DNA from: Pomphorhynchus laevis
Taxonomy: Eukaryota > Acanthocephala > Palaeacanthocephala > Echinorhynchida > Pomphorhynchidae
Length of the DNA stretch: 64,000 nucleotides
Direction: 5' to 3'
NCBI GenBank assembly: GCA_012934845.2
Contig: WNNJ02002654.1
Location: forward strand, 1-64,000
Of this stretch, positions 45,940-55,700 are shown in pieces (the stretch's first letter is position 1; the number at the start of each line of letters is the position of its first letter). The position numbers were made by a program, and so were the translations under genes. A model generated the notes under the pieces. The model was not told the DNA's origin, ran no database searches, and saw only the letters and a program-made list of their open reading frames with translations.

Positions 45940-46132
45940 GTCCCCCTCCAGGAAGATTTCAGCATTATCGATATTTGTTACCCAACATTTGTTGCCGGAA
46001 AAAGTGCCGTCGCTGTGAAACTTTGACGTCTGCGATTGAAAATCTGTTCCGGATAGCGATTCATTACACGCTAGAGTACCTATCAATTCACCGGAAGTAA
46101 GCTGATTTAAGATGATTTCATCGGGGAAATTG
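45940..46132 (-). pseudogene. Acyl-CoA dehydrogenase-like gene fragment within the LINE
   Basis: On the minus strand it reads LNQLTSGELIGTLACNESLS, GTDFQSQTSKFHSDGTFSGN and KCWVTNIDNAEIFLEGD. This follows the acyl-CoA dehydrogenase signature (G..IG..A.TE..SG(S/T)D..S, then (D)G....G.K.W.(T/S)N...A), with TE's threonine and the preceding hydrophobic residue replaced. Only this ~65-residue middle-domain piece is seen, bordered by LINE DNA on both sides. It is a fragment of a host gene caught in the rearrangement, or a lone exon. The ACAD9/VLCAD group fits best by eye. Confidence 0.5.
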
Positions 46133-46142
46133 CATTGCACCA

Positions 46143-46380
46143 GGAGTTAGAGATATCTGTAACATATAGATCCCTACTATTGAAGTCCCCCCAAAGCGGG
46201 ATTGGTTGAGGTGATTGCGTGGCTCCATAGTTTCATTCGAGAAGGCCTGTCTGGCGGTAGCAGAGAGATTAGGAAGATTCAGCAATTTAGCTAGGACCTT
46301 GAGTTTTGTCGGAGTGTGATTGAAAATGCGACCTTTGTAGGTAGTCGATTAAATCGCGGTAGCTTGCGAAGAGAGGTAGT
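46143..46380 (-). repeat. Displaced duplicate of the LINE inter-domain segment
   Basis: Nearly identical, in the same orientation, to 44,767-45,004 of the same LINE (shared gatccctact, ccaaagcgggattggttgag, gtcggagtgtgattgaaaat and so on). Its normal place is between endonuclease and RT; here it lies between ORF1 and the endonuclease, next to the acyl-CoA dehydrogenase-like fragment. Confidence 0.85.
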
Positions 46381-46392
46381 CGATAAAATGCT

Positions 46393-47349
46393 TTAGAGAG
46401 AGACTGAATTGGCCGAAGCCTCCCTCTTTTTGGATGTTGGCGCAACAGAGCAGACTGGAATTGGCGGAGACTGGAATAGAGCCGAGAGAAGTGACTGGAC
46501 AAGCTGTTCTGTCTGCTTCTTAGTTTCCGCACGGCCAAGGTCTATTAAATTTATCAGCTCAGAATCTGTCATGCTTCTAGAGCTACTGAGGGCCGAGGAA
46601 GCCGCCGCATCTGCGCATGATTTAGTGATCTTGGAGGCTGAAGTGGAGAACTTATTTAGGTACTGTTTGAAAGTCACGCATTTTCGCTTAATGAAGGGTG
46701 TGGCCCACCGCAATTAAAGCAAGCACATTGGGCCGAGCACTTTTTCCATGCGGCAGTATCAAGACAGGAAGATAAGCCACAAACTCCACATGTAGCAAGG
46801 AGGGAGCAATTTCCCCACAGCAGTATCAAGACAGGAAGATAAGTCACACACCCCACATGTAGCAGGGAGGGAGTCACTGGAGGCCCAGTGCCCCCACTTA
46901 TAACATTTGCTACAGTGGGGGTAGGTGTATTCTTCTTTGCTCACAATTCTGAACCGTAGATTGAACCCCATTAAAGGGTTACAGGGACTTTCATCCAAAA
47001 GTTCTGCCTGCTCCAAGGCAGCCGTGCAGAAACCAATGTTAAGCGAAAAACCGTTCTTACCCAACAGGGTGCGGACGTTGGATAACCTGTATAAACTTTT
47101 TAACAGCTTGATGTCTTCCTTAATAAGATGGGAAGGCAAATTCGTAATCTTGAGGGATGCCAGAATACTCTTACACTCAAAAGGTGCGAAATATGCACAG
47201 TGCTTGTCAAAAAAGTTATTGTAACTCACCAGGATGTCCTGGGATGTAAAACATATTCGTATACTAAGTTCGTTATAACGGATTGAATTATATATCACTT
47301 TATTCTTTAGAGTAGATGTAAAATCACGTTGAAAACAATTGAAAAGCAT
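46393..47349 (-). pseudogene. LINE ORF1 protein (Gag-like with CCHC fingers), broken
   Basis: It begins MLFNCFQRDFTSTLKNKVIY and continues through KITNLPSHLIKEDIKLLKSL, LGKNGFSLNIGF and YTYPHCSKCYKWGHWASSDS, the last being a CCHC-type knuckle (C-x2-C-x4-H). Cysteine-rich units with ATCGVC..LSSCLDTA recur three times within ~130 bp (46,740-46,870), a small internal amplification. A downstream segment rich in serine and alanine (46,713-46,393) completes it in another frame. ORF1 proteins of this kind coat LINE RNA. Confidence 0.65.
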
Positions 47350-47692
47350 ACTCCTCTCTAGAGGCTTTTTTAACCTTATAATCCCAAAGTTTACTATTTT
47401 GGGGATAAGGGGAAGTAATTCTCCGTCAATAGGAACAATCGAAACGTTACTTACATTTGTACCAGTTGAATAGGACTAGTTGTTACCTTTTTGTAGTCTG
47501 AATAACTGGAATTCGCCAACATTTATGCTGGAAAATCGTTTTTATTTGAAGCACCGACGTGCAACTCAATGCTCATTTTTTCACAATTTTATAACGACAA
47601 ATTTATGTGATTATATCGAATATCGATTAACAAATTCAATCACATTTAATAAATATTGACTATAAATCTGATATTTACATTTTGAGCATTGG

Positions 47693-47845
47693 CGATTTTA
47701 TATACGCGTTTCCTCAAAGAATTCTTCCAAAAGTCTGATTGAAATCAAAAGTCTGCTTGGGATAATATCGATTAACGATTTTATATATGCGTTTCCTCAA
47801 ATAATTATTCCTAACTCAAAAGTCTGATTGGGGTAATATCGAATA
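47693..47845 (+). repeat. Two-unit imperfect tandem repeat (copy 2)
   Basis: Same pair of ~70-75-bp units as at 9,943-10,095, at the left end of the second block, with an extra partial unit (gaatatcgattaacaaattc) just to the left at 47,617. Confidence 0.55.
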
Positions 47846-50693
47846 TCGATTGACAAATTCAATCACATTAAATGATTAACTAATAAATAAGGGTTTTATT
47901 AAAAAATGATTAACTGTTAATGTCATTACACATTAAAGGACGTGTATCAAATCTATGTGATAAGTATCACATAGACGTGCATCAAATCCATGTGATAAAC
48001 CTAATGTAGTAAATTGAGCAATTTAATTTGTTTATTTATTGTGAACAATAAAACGCAAACAACTTAAAGTTTCATAAGTCGCCCATTTGTTTTATTTGCA
48101 TGATTAAAAATAGTTATTGTCAACTAATTACATGATTAACAAAAAAATGTGTAATTAAAACATACCGATTTAAAACGAGTAAATTGGTTAACCTTCTCTA
48201 ATTCCAAATGTTATCTTTCTATTTACCAAAAGTGCATGCAATCACAATGACCATACTACAAATATAATTATGTTGCCTGCATATGCAAGCGTATTGGTCA
48301 CAGTTAGTTTCTTGCAAAAAGAAAGTGTTATTATACCTGAAGGAGCACAGCTCCCTATCTATCGTTTAACAATTTTACAAAAGCTTTCGAATGCTGTTGT
48401 ATTCGGTAAATTCATGTTGCTGTTTCCAAGGAATTGAAGACTTACCGCCTTCAACTAAAACACATTTAAAAGCCCACTCTTGTTTTGAAGTTAAAGTTGA
48501 CAGTCTGTTTTGTATCCCGAACAAGAAACAATAATTGTTGTAAGAGCAAGTTAATTAACAAATTGTGGTGCACAGAATGTGCTAATCTTTTCTACATAAT
48601 TTTAATTTGATTACCCTTTTCGCTATAATTATTGTAGAAATATATTGTTTTGCAATTGATTACAAATTACCTTAAGTGTATTTTTGTCAAAAATGAGGAA
48701 AGCCGTTCGCAAAACTGCAAAAATGTTTTGTTACAATTGGGAAAAGTCATAAAAGTGCACTTTGGGAATTTAGTAAAACAGAGACTTAAATTATTTATCC
48801 ATGGATTTTTTCTAATGTATTCTTATAATGCAGATTTTAGCTTTTTTATAATACTTGCCGCATGGACATGAAAACAAATCGATCATATAATTATCGATCA
48901 GATTTATCGACAAAGATTCTTCTTTTGGTGCAGAACCAATTCTTCAATTGGTTTTACTGAACTGATTTTTACAACCCGTAATGGTTGCAGTGTAGATACA
49001 TCTATATTAATTGTGGATACAGTTAATACATATATTAACTGTGCCATAATAAAAATGTTACCTAATTTCAATGCTCTATTTCAAATATTACTCCATCGTC
49101 AATTTAACAATTTTTTCACTTTCCATTATGTTTTTTTTTTCACTGGAAACTGAGATATACGGATATAAAATGTAACAGCATATTCTATAATTATAACTAT
49201 GCAAAATCAGCAGCAAGTTTTAATTATTACTAATTAATTTGAATAACAGCAATTGATTTTTACCTTCATACTCTTATTTTTAATTTACGTGTTATTTAAT
49301 GACTAGTACATATTATTTTAATTATTCATTAAAATGAATCAACTGATAACCAATTTTTAAAAACTACATATTATAATATCGTAATATCTTAATACTTCTC
49401 TTATTATTGAAAAGTTAATAATTATAAATCTCTGTATTAACAGAGAATTTATTTTTACAAAAAATAAACAACAATTCTAAAAATACTATTTACGCTCGCA
49501 AGGATTTTATTCAAAACAGCCAAATTTGTTTCCTCGATTTCTAATATTCTTTCCGAATACTTTGATATTGTCCTGCTCTCATTCAAATGAACTTAACTGA
49601 ACATTAAGTTCATTATAAGTTCAAACACTCGTTGGTCTCTGAGTTACAAAGACTGCAATAAAATTTAATAAAATTCAAAAATGTACACTTACTCTGTACA
49701 TTTCATAGTGAAATGCATGAACTCGGAGATTTCAATCTTTAAGTGCTGTCATAAATGCAAACTTGTGAGTTTATCGTACTTTTAAGTACCAGAAACGTTA
49801 TTAGTAATTTTATTACTTCTGTGAGTAAATCAATATGATATTATAGAACTATTGTAAAATGGTTCGATGTATACACGCCTGTTCACGTTCCATTCAGGCG
49901 AACATAGCAAATGTTCCATTTGCTATAGATGGAACATTATATGTTCCATCCATAGCTACATGAGATTCCGGACTGAAATTCGTTTTAATCATGTATAAAC
50001 CTTTATCCTCACTTACTCGAGCCAATAACTAGGAGAATAAATTTTAGTCGTTACATGGTCTATAGATGATTTGCATTTCTTCTATATTATTTTTGAGATC
50101 TCTTCTATTACAACTTTTATTTCAACTTGCTCCATATTTATTTTCTCTACTACTTTTCTCTGTTTGTCCTCAAGGATTTGTCGTCTGAGATCAATAGGGC
50201 TACAAATTTCAGCTGACCTTGTTCATTTACGTCGTTTAATTTTTTATTTGTGTTGATGCTTGAGTCGCTATTAGCTATTTAAAATGATTAATGCGCATCT
50301 ATGTCCATTAAGATCTTGTTTACCTAGAATCAAAAGTATTTCTATTAGAAATTCTATAGAATCATAGGTATTCCATTCGTATTTCTTTAAGCTTTTCAAA
50401 ACAATCAAAATTACATTCACATGATTTTAGATCGTGTCTTCATTTATTTTGTTATTCTAACTCAAATGCAGAAATTAATAATTGTTTTTTAATAGTTGTT
50501 ATTGATTTAAGCCTTTCAACTATTTTGCATGCCCAGATCCATTTAAAATTGTGAAATACAATCTGACAACCCAATTATTCAAACTGCTATTTTCGTAATA
50601 TTGACGTATGCATCTCGAAAGCACTTTTCGCATAATGCTTTCTGTATTTATTTATTTGAAAATTAACTAATTTTACAAATTAATAAATAATTA

Positions 50694-50936
50694 AGGAGAG
50701 TGAGACCATTCCGCGTGAATTTCTTGTAAAACATGTAAGCCATACGCGAAAGAATGACGAATGCCGTTTCGTCATCACAATGACCTATCAGTGCCAGTTC
50801 CCTCCCACTACTGGATGCAGAGGAGAACTGTCTGTCCTCCTCTGCATCCAGTAGTGGGAGGGATCTGGCACTGATGAGTCATTGTGATGACGAAACGGCA
50901 TTCGTCATTCTTTCGCGTCTGGCTTACATGTTTTAT
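50694..50936. mobile_element. Hammerhead-core repeat insertion (family B), inverted pair with 12-bp target duplication
   Basis: 243 bp present here and absent at the matching site of copy 1 (near 13,397). It is flanked by a perfect 12-bp duplication, aataaataatta (50,682-50,693 and 50,937-50,948). The insert is almost a perfect inverted repeat. The right arm (50,872-50,906, plus) carries CTGATGA, a five-pair stem GTCAT-tgtg-ATGAC, GAAA, then CG-gcatt-CG and TC, that is, core, stem II, core, short stem III and a GTC cleavage triplet. The left arm (50,791-50,756, minus) has CTGATAG. No matching stem I is evident next to the triplet. Confidence 0.75.
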
Positions 50937-50999
50937 AATAAATAATTATCTGATACATTTATTTCTAACATCATTTCAATGACTAGTTTTATTCTGCAC

Positions 51000-51325
51000 T
51001 TTGATTCAATCCTTTATTTTAAAGCCAATAGCAGTACGATACATTTCATTATTGGTGGACTTTATCAGCTACTGATCTAATACCTACATTAAAGTTTTCA
51101 GTTTTGTTAATGTTGACTAGCAATCATTCGACTATTCTGAATTATTAACAATTAGATTTAATGAAATACTTTCGTCTTACATTCCAACAATCGCCTCAGA
51201 TGAGTCGAGTGATCGTCAGCCAACATTAAAAAGACCGAAACGTGAAACGTAGGTATTGGATAAGTAGCTGATGACGTCAACCAATACTGAAATGTAGCGT
51301 ACTGCTGGTGCTTATAGATAGAATA
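51000..51325. repeat. Inverted pair of family A repeats (copy 2)
   Basis: Counterpart of 13,455-13,770. The right arm here is better preserved: GACC-GAAAC (51,232-51,241), GTAG-CTGATGA-CGTC, ACTGAAATGTAGCGTA and CTGCTG (ends ~51,306). Confidence 0.6.
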
Positions 51326-51329
51326 ATAT

Positions 51330-51480
51330 ATAATATTTATTATTTATTACATATTATAAAACATATAATATAACATAATATATAATATAATCCATATCAC
51401 ATTATATTATAATATATTATATTATAAATTATATTATATAATAATACATATTATATATAATATGATAATTTATACATTTA
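51330..51480. repeat. AT microsatellite-like tract (copy 2)
   Basis: Same tract as 13,770-13,930, essentially unchanged. Confidence 0.55.
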
Positions 51481-52138
51481 AAATTTTTAAATTCGATAAC
51501 TGAATGCTTTAAAAAATGTAGTCCAAATATAAAAATAATACTCGGTCATTTGCTAGAATTTATGTTAGAATTTGCCGCAAAATAATGAGAACCTCAACAG
51601 TAATATTTAATATTTGATTTTAATATTTGAATTTTTACATTCAAAGAAACAATTTTTCGTAACGATAAACAAAATTAAAATAAAAAATGAAATAGATCAA
51701 TTTAAGATTATGCCTTCGTTTTTCAATAAAAATGACAAAATAGCCATAGATGTTGCGATTGCTTAAATTAAGTTGTTTTTATCACATAAACATCTTATTT
51801 TTAAATACGGTACACGTATCACCATAACTAACGTCTAACTAAAACTATTAACAATTTCCACCTTTGCTGATTTCTAGACTACAATGACTTTATGAATTTA
51901 TTATTGATTTTTTAAGACTTTATGAATTGATTATTTGCAGCGAAATAACGAGAAAATCGACAGTAATTAAAGATCATTGTGTTAACGATATTTGATGTTT
52001 GAATGTCATTTTATTTTACGATGTAATGTATTTACACATTACTTAAAAATATTATCACAATATAAAGCCGAAATGGTTTATCAGTAAACGAAAGCAGAGC
52101 ATCTTCGTGAATAAAAACAGAATATTCTAATTCACAGT

Positions 52139-52724
52139 TCAATGATCTGCTTGGCTTTGTTTAATTTTTGTTAACTTAGTATCTTTTACGATTCCGTTAA
52201 TTAGTCCAGAGGCTGTATTAAATAAATTTATAGGGTTCGTCCCATCTGTAATTAGAGCAGATTGTAGTCCTAGAGCTTGAAGTAGTTTCACCTTCAATTC
52301 AGGTCCGGCATTTGCGACTGCCACAAGAGTTTCCTTACCGATAGCTAATACCTGTTCTTTGAACTTGTTGATTTCAATCTCAGATTGTTTCTGATTCTTT
52401 TCTATCATTAAGTCGTTCATTAGTTTAATGTGATCAGCCTCCAACTGTTTAATAGTTCTCATGTGCTCTATTTCATTTAAAGCTTTCACTTTTAATGCCT
52501 CCATTTCCAATTTAACCTGCTCAAGTGCAGATTCCTTTTCAATTTTTCCAGCTAGTGCCTGACTCTTAGCGTCAGCTACCGCTTGACCGCATGTTTCCAG
52601 TTCAGCATTTTCAGCTTCTTGTGAAATAAGTAATTTCTTTTCTTTGCCTGCAGCAAGTGAATCAATAAGCCTTTGCCTAAGTTGTCTTGCTTCAGCTTCC
52701 TGTTGTAGTCGAATTGCTTCATGT
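52139..52724 (-). CDS. MVP: MVP copy 2, exon 8'
   Basis: Cap helix and cap with five residue changes in the last ~123 codons (I to M, Q to H, E to M, E to V, N to K). The stop is in the same place. This exon has changed more than the other four together. Confidence 0.9.
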
Positions 52725-55700
52725 CTAAAAGTGAAGTAAATAATGACATAATTTTATGTAATATTTCCTAATAAGTTAATTTTAATAAGTTAATGAGTCA
52801 TAATAAGTTAATTTCGACGTAAATTGAACGATGTTAATTTCGACGTTAATTGAACATCACAAGAGCATTCGCATGCTGCAATACTTTTCTTTTTAGTGCC
52901 CAGTCACAAGCAATAACAGTTCCTAGTTTGCTCAGTATTCTCCGTCTAGCTCAATCTAGATTGCTTTCTGATTTGGCGACATACTCTTTGTATGTATTTA
53001 CACTGCCGACAAATCACATATCTGGCCATCCTCGTGGTAAGCCGCCAGAGGGATATTAATATGTTACTAATATAAACAGATTATATTTTCGTTATTAATT
53101 ACTTAATTAACAAATTAATTAAGTTGGTCCCTTGAGTAACGGTCATATGTAATCTTTAATAATTTCTTTTAATGAATTTCACCATTAGCAATTAATGAAA
53201 AATAAAAAAAATCATTAAGATTACATACGACCGTTAGTCGACGGACAGTTGCAGGAGGCATAATGTGACTTTCGTTCTGGTCGAGGAACTACGGATCAGC
53301 TCTTCACTTTTTTCAACTATTATTGAACGCATCTGGGAGTAAGTCAACTAATTCACATCAACTTTGTGGATTTAGAGAATGGTTCGACCGGGATCAACGA
53401 GATGGGTTGTGGGAGGTACTTAAGGAGTACATAGTTATGCATTACCTCGCTGTAGCTGTGGCCTCTATGCACTAACTAAGTGAAAGTTGTGTTCGTGCCT
53501 TAGGCAGGAAGTAAGGCCTCTTTTTATACGGAGGCAGGAGGTCTCAGTCGTTTTGTTTAGGGGTTGGGCTCCGTCAGAGCTGTCCATTGTTTCCATCGTT
53601 GTTCCTTGTTTACATTATCTTTAAATTATTAGGTCACAGCCACTACCTAAATGTGGCAGTGGCCATAAATATTACTTGAAGTAGTTCAGCGTTTGTATTT
53701 ATTTTTACAAATAAATAAAATTATATCGATAAAATTTAGAATTTAATGTATAGTATATAAATAAAATGAATCATTATCTTTGAATTATTTTTAGTATAAA
53801 TCATTATGCCTAATTACGTGATGGACATAAATATAACTTCATGGAACAGCAAAATACAAAATAAACTTACTTTGCTGAAGCTTCTTGAGCATTGGTCGTA
53901 ATCTCAATTGCCAGCTGGACCGTTCGCTGCAAAGCATCTCGAGTTTTTTGATCAACTGGTTCCAAAGAAATTATGTCCAGTGACGTGATTGTTAAAAAGT
54001 TCTGCGGAAATGTGAAGCTGTTGTTAACAACACCATTCTCATTTTTACCAAAAACGGCCAGGTGAATTATATCAGCTGAATGCTAAACAATTGAAACAAT
54101 ATTAATATTTTAAGTAACTTTTAATATTAATTAAAGTAACTTTTAATATTAATTGAAGAACTTACTTTATGGAAATGGTCGAATGGTACTGATGAAACTG
54201 CTCCTCTGATACGCGAAGCAACAACTTTGCATACGTCTCCTACGAAATCAGGCAAAGCGAATATACGTGCCTTCTCTTCCTCTGGTTGTTTATCGATAGA
54301 AAATAACCAATTCAAACTAACGCGAAGTGATAGTCTAGCATGATCAGCGGTTTCAATCGTAAATACATCTTCAAAATAATCTGGCCCCAGAAGAAGACAA
54401 AGTGCCTTTCTCGAATTCGCTAGCTTTGGAACTCCTGCAGACAGACTCAATAAGGTAAATTGCTCATCGGGCTTTAACAATGCAAGTTCAGGTCCAAAAA
54501 CAACTCTAATTTTAAAATAAGATATTTAATAGGTCGTGAATGTTTTCACAAATTTTGACAAGTTTGACAAATTCTGACAAAATTTATCAAAAAATATTGT
54601 CAAACAATGATAGTTTACTATCATTTTCAACTGTAAACTAATGCGACAAAAAACGTTTACAATTTTTATAGAAAATTAAAAAATATTTTTCATAATCTAG
54701 CAATTATCTGAAATTTATAGATTGTATTGCTCATTGTTTAACAAAATTTAACAAATAGTTGCTATTTTTACTCATTCCTAAATATCTATAAGTTCTTTTT
54801 TACAAAATCACAATATTAGTTTTGTATAAAATTACCTTGATTTCTTAAGGCGATAGTCATATATTTGACAAGCTGCGTTATGAGGAATTCGATAATTAAC
54901 AACTTCATATTGTTCTCTATGTTTAGATTTTTTTCCCGATTCCCTAGTGCTTCTTTCAGCAAGAGCATCAGTACCGAGCAAATTTGTGACCTAAATTTCA
55001 AACAAATTAAAATGACCAACTTAACATTTTAAAATTTAAGATAACATTTTAAAAATCAAACTCAATAGCAATGTATTTTAAAATCATAACAGTTTTTCAA
55101 AGTCAAGAGTTTACTAAACTCCAAGTTTTATTCGTAGTTTTACTAAACTCAAAGTTGCTTGTGAATCTTACAACGGTGTGAATAACCGTTTGGATTTTGA
55201 ACGGCTACAACGTAATACATTTGACCTGTCCAGTCAGTTACGACAAAGGGTCGTACTTAAGCCTGATAATGGTGATGAACTTGGAGCTCTGTAAATGTTT
55301 GTTGATGATGCGAACATGTAATCTCCACTCGACTCTTCAGTTATGGCTTGTAACCTTTCAGTTATCGTTCAAGGTCGTCTGCTTCAGTGATCGGGCTCGA
55401 GTCAGATGGTCAGTTGACGCAGATACATACTTTGTTAACCAGCTCTGTCCTCGCGTTTCTGAACGAGTAATTAGCAGGCCATTCGGTCTTTTCCCCCATC
55501 GTCGTCGCCGGTATGGATTAAGTTCGGACCATTTACTAAAACTCGGCACCGGCAGCCGGTTTCTAACTTATCAAGAGTCTTGTATGATTTTCGCTTTTTA
55601 TTAAAGTAAATATAACTAACCAAATTGCCACCTTCATTTGTAGGGCCAAGCTAATTACGCTTGTAAAGAAGGATGGCAACATTAGACCGATTGCGATTGG

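Larger units (their letters stand above)
43520..47500 (-). mobile_element. I/Jockey-type LINE with ORF1, rearranged
   Basis: Minus-strand order: ORF1 protein (47,349-46,393), a displaced ~240-bp LINE segment, a foreign gene fragment, endonuclease (45,484-45,047), inter-domain segment (45,010-44,500) and RT (44,484-43,927), then the 3' part to ~43,560. A fragment of the same family is at 1-92. Frame breaks are frequent. The left flank of the duplicated block follows it at 47,648. Confidence 0.8.
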
